From Pomphorhynchus laevis (Eukaryota; Acanthocephala; Palaeacanthocephala; Echinorhynchida; Pomphorhynchidae), in contig WNNJ02001835.1 in NCBI GenBank assembly GCA_012934845.2, positions 62,001 to 126,000 of the forward strand: a DNA stretch of 64,000 bases. The letters are read 5' to 3'. The notes under the pieces were generated by a model. The model was not told where the DNA came from, did no database searches, and worked only from the letters and a program-made list of their open reading frames with translations. Numbering within the stretch: the first letter of the stretch is position 1; the number at the start of each line of letters is the position of its first letter. This document shows, one piece after another, positions 40,890 to 52,139 of this stretch. A program made the translations under genes and the position numbers.

Positions 40890-41190
40890 CTCTCCTACAA
40901 TCTCTCTGGGTAGCATCGATGAAAGGGATTTATCCGAATTCCTAGTTGTTGAATTGCTTCTAATTCAGCATACATGCAAATCTACATGTAGTTCATCATG
41001 GCCGGGATCCATTCCCGATTTAGCATTCACCAAACGTATCACTAATATAAAAAGCGTAAATTATCTGCCACCTATCGGTAGCAGTTATAATTGTGTACTC
41101 GCTTTACAGGCTACTCCTAACATTCGTTTCTGTAGTAATTGTGAGAAATTATTTAAGCGTCAATGGTCGAAGGTCAAAACTAAAGAATAA
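40890..41190 (+). mobile_element. LINE endonuclease fragment
   Basis: The frame 40954-41190 reads SWPGSIPDLAFTKRITNI, then NYLPPIGSSYNCVLAL, matching the D-L-V-F-T and LPP-G-SDHC-L blocks near the end of CR1-group endonucleases. The SDH triad is replaced by SYN. It is a short dead fragment with no neighbour RT on this strand. Confidence 0.5.
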
Positions 41191-41870
41191 AATTTAAGCG
41201 TCACTGGTAATAACGAGTCATCCTTTCTTTTGATATAACGCACGTGGTTCAGTTTGAATGCCTTTTCCAATTCTTTAATGCCATCACCATCAAGGGATGT
41301 TACTGTTGCCGAGATGGCTCTACTGTATAAAATGGTACAGTGCTTCTTCAAAATGATCAGTGTACGATTAAAAAAATTAATGAATCATTAAAGTAAAAAA
41401 CACAACCAACTCGTTAGTGGTAAATAGAATTCTGTATATCCTTGCATACTTTCTGGCAGAATTGTAGACTATTCTGCCATAATATTTACGAACGAAGCGT
41501 TTTAAAAGCAGTTTGAAATAAGCGTCGATTTTCTGTGGAAAGCTTATTCTTATCTTCACAAGGTTTGCAATTTTTTAAACAGGGGGAGTAGTTCAATTGA
41601 AATAAATAAAATTCCACTAACCTGCTTTGGTTTGTTATTACGGTCGATTTTGTAAGAAGTCGTATTTTCATGCTTTCTTTTTGATATCCTTTGAAATTTG
41701 CTAGTTTTACAAAATCATTTGGATTGATATCCTTACACGAAGAAATATAAGTGGCAAATGTATATGAAATCGCAATTGTGTCAAGGCAGTTTATTTCGAC
41801 AATAATGGTGATGTAGCCATCACCATTTATATTCGCTGATAATTTCAGCTCTCTTCTATTCACTTGTCCA
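41180..41870 (-). other. Unrecognised minus-strand frames, possible exon(s)
   Basis: The frame 41863-41486 (about 125 codons, GTG or upstream start) reads RRELKLSANINGDGYITII, then YISSCKDINPNDFVKLAN. It contains a donor-like AG|GTTAGT at about 41620. A second frame (41351-41160) reads GDGIKELEKAFKLNHVRYI and RKDDSLLPVTLKF, somewhat like a retroelement ORF1 end. I recognise neither, and host exon or decayed ORF1 are both possible. A perfect hairpin (AATGGTGATG/CATCACCATT) lies at about 41804-41827. Confidence 0.3.
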
Positions 41871-42029
41871 GTTCAGCCCAATGCAAGGATAAAGAATTGC
41901 TGGTGTGTGCTGATACTCGTTATTAATTGCTTTGCTTCACTGTCCATCAAGATAAGTACTCATCCCATGCAGTGGTAGATAACAAATCGAACCATTGCAT
42001 TGATAATTTAGATAGTGGCTTTGTTAAAA

Positions 42030-44700
42030 AAATAAGATTTATTTTAAGGTGGCAAATAGGTGCCAGCGCACGCTTACATGATCACAACAAAACAAAAATG
42101 TGAATCATGTGTCGAGAAAGTGTGAACGTAGAAGGTGTATGAATGTGATAAATGAGGCAACTCTGTAGACGTTGAGAGGGAGTTGATTACAGGCGAGGGG
42201 CGGCGAGGAAAAAAATCGGAGACCGTAGTTGTTGGAGTAATTAGGAAAGTGGATTAAAAGAGTATGACGGGAACGCAGGGATAGCGAGGTAGGGCGGGTG
42301 TCGTCAAAGAAAGGAAAGTTGATGAATGATTTGAATCCGACAGCGATGAGACGAAAAGTTACGAGAAGAAAGCGGAGTTGATTATTCGTTGTAGTAAGAA
42401 CGAATAATCATCGTCGCACCGACGATTATTCGTCGTAGCGACGGAGAGTAGGGGTAGGATGATGGATATTGGAAAATAGGCGAAAATGCTGAGGCAGTAA
42501 TCGATTTTAGGGAAGACAAGCGATGAAAGAAGAGACATACAAGAACGGAAGTCGAAAAGGTGGAGCGTCTTCGACGTTCCCCCTTTTCGACGCGGTCCTC
42601 GTCACGGACGAAGGGTTTAAAGGAAAGGTGATCATCGAAATGAAAGCCTAAAAATGTATGATTGTGTACTATGTGGATGATCGATGAGGCAAAAGATACA
42701 GTGGGAGGAGATATGTTTGGTTTACGTAGGAGGATCCACATTATTTTGGACTCGTCGAGGTTTAGAACGAGATGGAGATTGGAGAGACGTTTGTAGATAG
42801 AAGAAATACAGTTGGAGGCAGAAATGTCGATATCGTGTATACGATGTGCATGTGCATGAGCATAGATGATGATGTCATTGGCGTATTGCATAGCGTTAAA
42901 GGAGTAAGGTTTGATAACTGAAGAGAGATCGTCAAGCAGAAGAGAGAAAAGTAGGGAGTTAAGACTGAACCTTGTGGGACCCCGCAGAAAATAGGGGTAG
43001 GAGGGAAGGATGATGAATTAGAACATACGCAAAAGAAACGGTCGGATAGATATGAGGCAAACCATGCTACGGAGGAAGAAGAAAAGCCGTAATCATAACG
43101 AAGGCGATAAAGGAGGACGGAGTGGTCAAGAATGTCGAAGGCGGAGGATAGGTAAAGCGATATAAGAACACTATATAGAGCCTTGTCTCGAGAAATGAGT
43201 GAGTCGTTGTAAACTTTCATGCAGGCGATTTCTGTGGAGTGATTAGAACGAAAAGCGGATTAGAAATGAGGGTACAGATTAGATGAGGAGATATAAGCGT
43301 TGTTCTGTATTAAGATGAGGCGTTCTAAGCCTCATCATGTGAGGCTTAGAACGACTCACGTTCTAAGCCTCACATGTTATTAAGGATTTTATTAAGGAGG
43401 GGACGAACGATTGCGAATTTCCAGTATGAATGGAAGATACGACTGCGGATGGACGAGTTAAACAAGGTTGTGAGAAAAGGGAACATCAATGAGCATATGG
43501 ATTTAAGTATGTGGGTAGGCAGGGAATCGGTAGCTGAGGTTTTGTTGGGCAAGGACATCAGGACAGATGAGACTTCGGAATGTGAGGCAGCGAGAAGATG
43601 AAAGAGTTGCGGGAGGATGAGGCTAGGAGGGGCAGAGTGAGATAGGATGGAGGCCGGGGTGTGAGAGTGCAACGTGGATACTTTGGTCTGGAGAAATGAC
43701 GAATAATCATAGGGATTGATGTTGCAAGGCGAAGAGGAGCGAGAATGATTGAGTTTAAAGTATGCTAGAGAGTCTTAGAGTTGAATAAAGTGATGATTTT
43801 GTGCTGCCAGAAAGAGTTGTATTTGGTACGTAGTAGGTTGATATGAGACCGGCGAAAAGCAAGATAGGAATCACGGAAAGACGGGGTGATCGAGCGGAAA
43901 TCACGTCTGAGAGAGCGGTGATAGACTCGAAAAGCATGACGGACTTAAGTTAGCTTTGAGAGTAGGCATTGGATGTCAAACCATGGTGCACGGTGCAAGC
44001 GACGGTGTGGGTGAGGCGTGCAAGCGAGTGGAGTTAATTCCGAGTCGAAAAGGAAGCCGAGATCGTGAGGAGAGGAATATGCTATTGTGGGATAGGATAC
44101 AGCCCATTTGAGTAAGGCAGAGCGGAGAAGAGAGATGTCAAGATTTCTCAAAGGGCGACTTATGATTGTAGGTGTGTGAAGAGAGGTGTGTTTGTGAGTG
44201 AGATCAAGGGTGACGAGAAAGTGATCGGATAGACCAGGATCGAAAATGGACAGTGAGTTGTAGGCAGCAAAATGATCGGGGACAGCGATGATGTCAAGTG
44301 CCTTACCAAGGATATGTGTTGGAGCGATAGAGATGTGTTTGTAGTTATAGTTGGGTAGAATGTTGATGAACTGGATGGACTCGGTGGAAGCGGGGCAATC
44401 GAGGCGGATATTGAAGTCGCCTAGAACGAGTGAAGGGATTGAGGACAAAGAACAATGAGAAAGGAGGTCAGCGAGTTCTTTAAAAAATAAGGCTGTAGGA
44501 GCTGATGAACCAGGACGGTATACAATGGCGAGATCTAAAGTGATCGGGTTAGAAGAACGACAAGTGAGCAGTTTAAAAGAGCTAGGACAGAAAGGGGAAG
44601 TGATTTTGCGAATAGTCGCGGGGTTACGTGCGAATGCGACAATGCCGCCATGATTAGAGAATTTAGAAACTGATGAGCTGATGGGGCGAGCGGATTTGAC
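42030..44700 (-). mobile_element. Family-1 LINE, copy E (5' truncated)
   Basis: The 3' hairpin is at 42058-42073. The RT end lies at 42891-42382 (MQYANDIIIYAHA, so the catalytic YADD is YAND), RT middle 43220-42762 and 43672-43370, linker 43937-43755, and endonuclease 44783-43945 (VLGDFNIRL, GLSDHFLVT). It is truncated in the endonuclease near 44700. Short inverted duplications of its own sequence occur at 42379-42433, 42551-42591 and 43321-43376. It shares the variant TCTCAAAGCTAAC (43949-43961) with copy F. Confidence 0.8.
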
Positions 44701-45239
44701 AAAATTGTTTGGTCAGGAAAGTTAACATTGTCGAGGAAACTTTTATCGAAAGTCTGAAATAGCTCTTTAAAAATACACACCATTTACACTCAAACTGTCG
44801 AAAATTGTTAACTGTCATGTCTATCTAAAGCGATTGCATACCGTAACTCATTATGGGTGAGAATATAATCTCGAAGTAAGGTTTAGCTGTTTTAAAAGCG
44901 GATGAACCCAAATGGCCCTCCAGATGAATTATATTAAATACTTTGCAGAGGACGTTCTCAATATGGTCGCTTAAGGTTTAGCGTGATGCTAGCATTATGC
45001 CCAAATAACAAAACTATGTGACAAATTCGATTGATTCACTTCCATAAAATAAAAAAAAGTTATTGAGATAAATATATACATTTGAGATAAACAACTTACA
45101 ACTTAGTTTGATAACTAACAATTACTAACTACTTAGAACTGCTGCATAATAATTAACATACAAGTGAAATTAGAAGATTGGTATAGTGAAAATTAAAACA
45201 ATGACAGGACAAACAATGAAATCAGTGAAAACTCGCAAA
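44701..45239. other. Spacer, nothing recognised
   Basis: No convincing frame, repeat or RNA gene is seen between LINE copy E and 45240. Confidence 0.4.
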
Positions 45240-45585
45240 AAAACAGACATACGATGGCTACGTTCAGTTGGAAGTTTGATGCGACAAGCAAGGATGCGAT
45301 GTTTGGACACTCTTAAAGGTTAAAAAATTGACATTGCGAGATACGAAATTAAACATTTTATTTGTTGCGTGTGTAACGAGTCACAATCGGATATAACTGA
45401 ACCTGTCGAGGAGAAAGGCGATGAGTCGGCGCCAGCTCTTCATGTTGTTGTACATCGTCAAGCAAGTATCTCCCACTGCAATTCACAACAACCCCCACCA
45501 GTATTTGATCAGATTTTTCAAACTTCACCTAAAAAATGTGTAGATCTAGATACGAACACTGAACTACAAAGAGAAAACACCTGAT
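45240..45585 (+). other. Unrecognised short frame with Cys pairs
   Basis: An open stretch reads ARYEIKHFICCVCNESQ, then an acidic and Gln/Pro-rich segment ending in a stop at about 45582. The FxCxxC pattern could be the end of a PHD-like finger of a LINE ORF1, as in the family-2 element, but the first half of such a finger is not visible. It lies just upstream of a family-2-like C-terminal fragment. Confidence 0.3.
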
Positions 45586-45839
45586 TTCACATATTATTTT
45601 GTTTCTGTAACATCATGTAGCGGATATCCGAGTGTTTTACAATCAAATGACTTGCATCAAATTAGAAACATGTCGATTGATTCTACAGATAAAATCAATG
45701 ATTTGGGGGTATTTACGCTTAATACGCTCAATATGAGCGCTGACGTAAATAATGTTTCGGCCAATTGCCTTCGTATCATTGGCATCATTAGACGATCTTA
45801 TTGATCACTAGAGGTGTGATGCTTCAGAATAATATACAA
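45586..45839. other. Spacer before LINE fragment
   Basis: No gene is recognised. A broken frame may be LINE RT, but too little is left to say. Confidence 0.3.
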
Positions 45840-46270
45840 GGCACCCATCTAATCTCGCATGCTCTACAGATCTCCCGCAGCGTATCCACATCTGTGCAAG
45901 AATATTGTGGCTTACGAATCGATTCTCCTGTCGGCTACTTGTCTTGTTCCCGCTGTCAAATACATACCGTTTGACCAGAAGTTAGAAATATTAGGTGTTT
46001 CAACGGTTTGTGAAAGTTTGGTAAACGCTGATCTTATACTGGTATGGAGGGTAATTTTATCGCCCACTCATCCCCTCAACTTCATATTTTGCCTACGCAA
46101 CTCCGAGCAATTACGTGGACATCGACTAACGCTCAAACATCGTAGAAAAGTCTATCGACATTATCAGGATATCAAAGATCGAGCAGTAACAGTTGGAACA
46201 GGCTCCCGTCATCTGCAATTGAATGCCGGAACATCCGAGAATTTCGGCGTACATTTATCGCTCTCATAGG
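45840..46270 (+). mobile_element. CR1-like LINE C-terminal fragment
   Basis: The frame 45859-46269 reads TCLVPAVKYIPFDQKLEIL, NADLILVWRVILSPTHPL and EQLRGHRLTL, the post-RT C-terminal region of CR1-group ORF2. It resembles the 17.7 kb and 55.5 kb fragments. RT and endonuclease are missing. Confidence 0.6.
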
Positions 46271-46369
46271 AAGTCGAACCTGATTTGGATTGCTTTTTGT
46301 TTTACTGACATTGTACTTTTACATTTGTACTTTTCGGAACAACAGTATGTATGTAAATAGTACATACAT

Positions 46370-46960
46370 GTTTATATCTATTTTAAATTAGTGGAGAATA
46401 CAACTGTCATCGGGATAGAGGAAACAGCGAGTTCCTTTAAACAAAATTGATTGTGGCAAATCAAAGATGAAAATACTAAACCACAGTGGACTAATGGGAT
46501 CGCCTTGCAATACACATCGACTTTGACTTATGCAATCGAACTGTCAAACTCCGTCAAAATATATAAATATTACGCGCTGACAACATGTTATTGAACAAGT
46601 GCTTTATTGCCCCTCGCAATTTCAGAAACCTATCGATCTTTCTTAGAACGAGATGGTATGACTAGCTGAGAGCCGATGTAAATTCATACTTTTATTAGTT
46701 TATTAGCAACCAATTTCCTCAAAGAGGTCACTAATAACTTTGACGTCATTATCAATTAAAGGCAAGTTTCTAATTATCAAGTTCGATGTCCTAGCACACT
46801 ATCGAAAAAGCTTGTCAGCTTGGATTACGATTAGTCTTCCTTCGACGAACCCTTATAAGAACAAACTGCATGTGAAACCTGTTTAGTAATGCAACGGTTG
46901 AGAGATGAATTAACAGAATCGTTAATCAATTGATGCAGACGCGATTTGTCCGTCCATCAA
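46370..46960 (-). mobile_element. LINE reverse-transcriptase fragment, other family
   Basis: On the minus strand QSRCVLQGDPISPLWFSIF is followed by FLYPDDSCIL, the QGDPLSPLLF and YADD blocks of a non-LTR RT with the catalytic Tyr-Ala changed. Upstream frames are too decayed to assign. A perfect hairpin (ATGTATGTA/TACATACAT) lies at its 3' side, about 46347-46369. Confidence 0.5.
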
Positions 46961-47070
46961 CCACTGACTTCATCCACACTCAATTTATTTCGAAGTTTAG
47001 CAAATTAGATATTTGCTTTGCGAACTGCCTTTGAATCAATAAATTTCTGGTTCCTTTGTTATCTGAATTT

Positions 47071-47283
47071 TTATATAAGATGAACAAGATGAATAAGATG
47101 ATAAGATGTTGGATATTTCAAATTTGAAAGTTGCGGATGTATTGATTGTTCACGGTTCGAACATCTATGTGCACAGCAATTAACGCACACTTTACCGTTT
47201 CGAACGCATATACATCCTTTCCATACCGCAATCTGTCCAGTACATTGACAGCATCTCCTGTTCGCAGATTGATTGACCATTAT
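47071..47283 (-). mobile_element. Cys-rich N-terminal fragment, probably of a NAFN-type element
   Basis: The frame reads RRCCQCTGQIAVWKGCICV, then GKVCVNCCAHRCSNREQS, with six paired cysteines. A shorter version (CINCRACKCSNR) stands at the N-terminus of NAFN copy 1 at about 735, and such modules open related RT proteins in other animals. It is therefore read as an orphan N-terminus, but it could be a separate small protein. Confidence 0.45.
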
Positions 47284-47369
47284 TCGAAGTAGGTTGTATA
47301 TTTCTCATTAAAAATTTTTATGCAATTTTATCTAAGAATATTTAGTGATCTGATCTTAAAGCTAGATTA

Positions 47370-48015
47370 TCCTAAAGCTGGACGATCTGAAAGCCGGACG
47401 ATTTTAAATCTGGACGATCTGAAAGCTGGACGATCTGAAAGCTGGACGATCTGAAATCTGGACGACATAAGCTGTACAATAGAGGATCTGAAAGCTGGAC
47501 GATCTGAAATCTGGACGACATGAAAGCTCGACAATCTGAAAGCTGTACAATCTGAAAGCTGTACAATCTGAAAGCTGTACAATCTGAAAGCTGTACAATC
47601 TGAAAGCTGTACAATCTGAAAGCTGTACAATCTGAAAGCTAGAGGATCTGAAAGCTGGACGATCTGAAATCTGGACGACATGAAAGCTCGACAATGCTGA
47701 ACAATCTGAATGCTGAACGATCTGAAAGCTGTACAATCTGAAAGCTGGACGATCTGAAAGCTGGACGATCTGAAAGCTGGACGATCTGAAAGCTGGACGA
47801 TCTGAAAGCTGGACGATCTGAAAGCTGGACGATCTGAAAGCTGGACGATCTGAAAGCTGGACGATCTGAAATCTGGACGACATAAGCTGTACAATCTGAA
47901 AGCTGTACAATCTGAAAGCTGTACAATCTGAATGCTGAACGATCTGAAAGCTGGATGATCTGAAAGCTGGACGATCTTAAAACTAGACGATCTAAAAGCT
48001 GGACGATTGTAATCA
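47370..48015. repeat. 16-bp minisatellite (GATCTGAAAGCTGGAC)
   Basis: About 40 units of 16 bp with two main variants (CTGGACGAT and CTGTACAAT) arranged in blocks. Higher-order repetition is visible: the stretch containing GAGGATCTGAAAGC occurs near 47485 and 47642. Long minus-strand frames through it are artefacts of a period whose triple is 48. Two diverged units recur near 48065-48095. Confidence 0.92.
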
Positions 48016-48095
48016 GTTGAATAATCAGAATTTTTAACTTAGTAATAAATGAATGAAAACTTGACAATCGATAAGCTGGACGATTATAATCAGTT

Positions 48096-48590
48096 AGATA
48101 TTCAGAACTTTTAACTTAATAATAAATGAATGAAAACTCCTTTTCTGGACATATAGAAAATCTATCTTTGCTTACATGTTATCTAACAGATAATATTTTT
48201 ATTAACAGGTAATGAGCTTCGAGGTAATATAGTGCGAATCGTCGACCTGTTATGCTTTTAATTGTAATTATGGAAATGATTTTGTGTCTTTGATTAACAT
48301 ATTTTTATCTGAATTTGTCAATTTTATTTTAATTGAAAGAATCAAATAACCTTTGGCTAACGACTTGTAACTTAATAAAATATTAATATTAAATGATAAA
48401 AATAGTTTTGTGCCTTGAATCGACTATAATTATTTTAATAATTCAGATTTAATTAAAATTTCTTAAAATGGATCAATTAAATATTTATGACCTTTAAGCA
48501 CATATTTGCGAACAATGATTTTTGTTATGTAATTGAGATTTGCAAAGGAGATACTTAATTTTTTGAATTTCATTGAACCCTAATTCTATA
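48096..48590. other. AT-rich spacer
   Basis: Nothing recognised. Near-repeats around the minisatellite (TGAATGAAAACT at 48050 and 48127) suggest local duplication. Confidence 0.4.
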
Positions 48591-48984
48591 AAACATGTAT
48601 ATTGGTTCATCTCATCGTGTACGTGACTATTTTATGAATACCAAAATTGCTGTGCTCACTAATCTGTGCACACGCAGATTTGGTTGTGACAGTTCGGCTG
48701 ATTCAACAGGACATTCGAATTTACTTGAATGGTTTTGGCGTTTGGCCAGAATGTGTTCAGGTTGTAACATCCATTCCGGTATGTGAATTCCCCATTCCCA
48801 CGATTCATGGGATTAGTCCGTCATGTGAAATTTGGCGAATACTTAGGATTGTCTTTGATGATTTTTGCGGGTGTAACAAGAGGTAAATACTTGCTGCTTA
48901 TATTATGCTGCTTGATAAGCCCAGTGTCATAATTGAGCATCAAAATTGTTAACATTCCTATTGTTAATTAGCTCGTATTCGACC
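48591..48984 (+). other. Unrecognised short open frames
   Basis: A frame at 48595-48786 reads RDYFMNTKIAVLTNLC and WFWRLARMCSGCNIHSG. No family is recognised and no splice structure is convincing. It precedes the duplicated segment at 48985. Confidence 0.2.
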
Positions 48985-49118
48985 TAAATATTTATCTTTA
49001 AACATCCTATTAAAGGGACTTTAATAGTTCTGGTACACAACAGGCTACGGCTGCAATCGAGTACCTGAGGAAGCACTTCCAACAAGTAATTGATATTTGT
49101 TTTGTTCTCAAAGCTAAC
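48985..49118. repeat. Duplicated segment, left part (filled site of LINE copy F)
   Basis: The sequence AAACATCCTATTA, GTTCTGGTACACAA, GGAAGCACTTC and GTTTTGTTCTCAAAGCTAAC closely matches 53370-53494. Its continuation (AATATTCCGCTTCACAATAG) is found only after LINE copy F, at about 51092. The two parts flank the LINE. Confidence 0.7.
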
Positions 49119-51085
49119 TTAACTCCGTCATGCATTTCGAGTCTATTACCGCTCTTTCATACGTGATTTCCGCTCGATCGCTCCGTCTTTACGTAATTCC
49201 TATCTTGCTTTTCGCCGGTCTCATATCAATATACTACGTACCAAATGCAACTCCTTCTGGCAGCATAAAATCATCACTTCATTCAACTCTAAGACTCTAT
49301 GGAATACTTTAACTCAATCCTTCTCGCTCCTCTTCGACTTGCAACATCAATCCCTATGATTATTCGTCATTTCTCCAGATAAAAGTATCCACGTTGCTCT
49401 CTCACACCCCGGCCTCCATCCTATCTCACTCTGCCCCTCCTAGCCTCATCCTCCCGCAACTCGTTCATCTTCACCCTGTCTCAACTGAAGAAGTTACATC
49501 TGACATCATATTCTTGCCCAACAAAACCTCACCTGCCGATCCCCTGCCTACTCCAATTCTTAAATCCATATGCTCATCGATATCCTTTTTCCTCACCACC
49601 TTGTTTAACTCGTCCATCCGCAGTCGTATTTTTCCATCACACTGCAAATCCTCCATCGTTCGTCCCCTCCTTAATAAATAATTGCTCGACCACTTCCTTC
49701 CTTCTAGCTATCGCCACTTTTTACTACTCCCTACTCTTTCTAAGCTCTTAGAACGCCTCATCTTAATACACATCAACGCATATCTCCCCTCATCCAATAT
49801 GTACCCTCTTTTCCAATCCGCTTTTCGCTCTACTCACTCAACAGAAATCGCCTGCATGAAAGTTTACAACGACTTACTCATTTCTCGAGACAAGGCTCTA
49901 TATAGTGTTCTCATCTCCCTCTACATGTCATCCGCCTTCGACATTGTCGAGCACTCCGTCCTCCTTTCTCGCCTTCGTTATGATTTCGGCTTTTCTTCTT
50001 CCTCCGTAGCATGGGTTGCCTCATATCTATCCGACCGTTTCTTTCGCGTCTGTTCTAATTCATCATCCTCCCATCCCTATTTTTTGCGGAGTCCCACAAG
50101 GTTCATTCTTAGGTCCCCTGCTTTTCTCTCTCTGTTTGCCGATCTCTCTCCGTTTATCAAACCTTTTTCTTTTAACGTCATTCAATACGCCGATAAGATC
50201 CTCATCTATGCTCATGCACCCGCACATCGCATACACGATATCGGCATTTCTGCCTCCAACTGTCTTTCTTCAACCTACGAACGTCTCTCCAATCTCCATC
50301 TCGTTCTAAACCTCGACAAGTCCAAAATAATGTGGATCCTTCCCCGTAAACCAAACATATCTTATCCCACTGTATCTTTAGCCTCATCGATCATCCCCAT
50401 AGTGCACAATCATACTTTTTTAGGCTTCCATTTCGATGATCACCTTTCCTTAAACCCTTCGTCCGTGACAAGGTCCGCTCGTCTAACTTAATTCTTCGTG
50501 ACATCCGCCGTATCCGCCCCCTTATCGACTTCCGTTCTGTATGTATCTTCTTTCATCGCTTCTCTTCCCTAAAATCGATTACTGCCTCAGCCTTTTCGCC
50601 TATTTTCCAAAATCCATCATCCTACCCCCACAACGTATCATCAACTCCGATGTTCGAGTGCTCTTTCGTCTCCGTCGCTTCGACCACACATCCACATATT
50701 TTGCCCAATTCTCCTGGCCCACCATCCGCATCAAACTCCGCATTCTTCTCGTAATTTTTCGTCTCATCGCTGTCGGCTCCCCATCGTTCATCAACCCCCT
50801 TTATTAGACAACACTCGCTCCACCTTGCTATCGCTGCGTTCCCGTAATTCCCTCTTACCCCACGTTCCTATTTACTCCAACAACTACGGTCTCCGATCAT
50901 TCCTCGTTGTCGTCTCACTCGTCTGGAATCAACTCCCTCTCGACGTCCGCCGCGCTCCCTCCTTTATCACATTCAAACACCTCCTTCGTTCACACTCTCG
51001 ACACGTGATTTACATTTTTGTTTTTTTTGTGGTCATCTAAGAGTGCGCTGGCACGCATTTGCCACGTTAAAATATATCTTTTTTT
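49119..51085 (+). mobile_element. Family-1 LINE, copy F (5' truncated)
   Basis: It starts in the ORF2 linker (49130) and continues through RT (49394-50491; LYMSSAFDIVEHSV, IQYADKILIYAHA, so YADD reads YADK) to the C-terminal domain (50541-51040), 3' hairpin (51041-51056) and a tail near 51070-51085. Four or five frame breaks are seen. It is inserted in a segment whose uninterrupted relative is at 53370-53620. The left junction lies within a 13-bp identity (TCTCAAAGCTAAC) that also exists in LINE copy E. Confidence 0.8.
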
Positions 51086-51139
51086 CCTAACAATATTCCG
51101 CTTCACAATAGCCCTACGTATCTCTCTGCTTGACCAGTT
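51086..51139. repeat. Duplicated segment, right part
   Basis: TAACAATATTCCGCTTCACA, then GCCCTACGTAT and CAGTTACTCG match 53491-53554, directly continuing the segment cut by LINE copy F. After CAGTTACTCG the two copies diverge. Confidence 0.7.
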
Positions 51140-52090
51140 ACTCGTGAATTTGTCAAAGGGCGCTTGGTCCATTCAGCAATTGGTGAAGTGCACAAAGTTT
51201 GTTATGATGATAATCATCAGCTTGCTGTGGTTGTTTTTCTTGACTTTATTGCTGCATTTGTCCGCATATCAATTCCCTTCGTCGCAATTCCCTTCATTAT
51301 CTCCTCTCAGTTCCCTTGTGTTGCCTGCGAGAATTGTTAACTGGGTGGAGATATTACTGTATACTAAGCGTTTCTACCATGAAGACGACCCTGATGCACT
51401 TCAATTCTACCCAATTACAGGTGTGCCTCAATGTTCCCCTCTTTCTCCTATCTTAGATCTTGCTAGCTCCATTGTTCTTTTCAACACTTTTAAACGTGAC
51501 TAGCATCTTGTGGTATACGCTGATGATACCACAGCTCTGTTTTCTGGACGCAGGTGCAAAGATGTAGTCTCAGACATCAGTCGTTTCTTTTTAAGATTAA
51601 AAGATCTGTTACCCCTATCCAATCTTATGTTAAACTCCAATTAATCGCAGGTGGTCGTCTTTAATGGCAGCCCTGCTACAAAAAAAGGAGCTTAAGAGAC
51701 TGCACTCTCTGCACTCTCCTCTATTTTGCAGCCTCAACCACTCACCATCTTCACAAGTTGGGTATAATATCTGGGATATACCGTTACGGTTAACTGGTCG
51801 GCGAAAGCGGACCTGGATAGAATTAAGCGTATCCTGAATATAGCTAGGTGAGTTCTGAAACGGACCCAGCATATGTCATTAAATGAAAAAGGCCAAGTAC
51901 GCCTTTGGTGTACTTGGGTTATTTCGGGATTAATTTTCTTCTATAAAGGACGTCCCCAGAGCAACGGCTAAGGTTTCTCAAGCTCCTCATCTCGAGATTA
52001 CCGACCATAGTCCGCCTTGACAGAACTCTTCGGGAGTGAGAGAACCGGAATGGTTTAATCGGAAGGCTTCGCACTGGTGTGACCGGGAGC
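51140..52090 (+). mobile_element. LINE RT fragment, third family
   Basis: Broken frames read LAVVVFLDFIAAF (about 51225), ITGVPQCSPLSPIL (about 51412) and VVYADDTTALFSG (about 51513). Then come VNWSAKADLDRIKRILNIAR (about 51790) and MSLNEKGQVRLWCTWV (about 51870). YADD is intact but at least six breaks are seen. It differs from families 1 and 2, and the clade is not assigned. Confidence 0.6.
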
Positions 52091-52139
52091 TCCGATCATT
52101 TTTTACCTTAAATCATAAGCCTTGAAGAAGTAGAAGATT

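Noticed and set aside
45369-45584. Zinc-finger host gene
   Set aside because: Only one CxxC is visible and no exon structure; kept as an unrecognised frame near LINE remains.
47367-48067. Four overlapping minus-strand frames of 80-175 codons
   Set aside because: Low-complexity translations of a 16-bp minisatellite in three frames.
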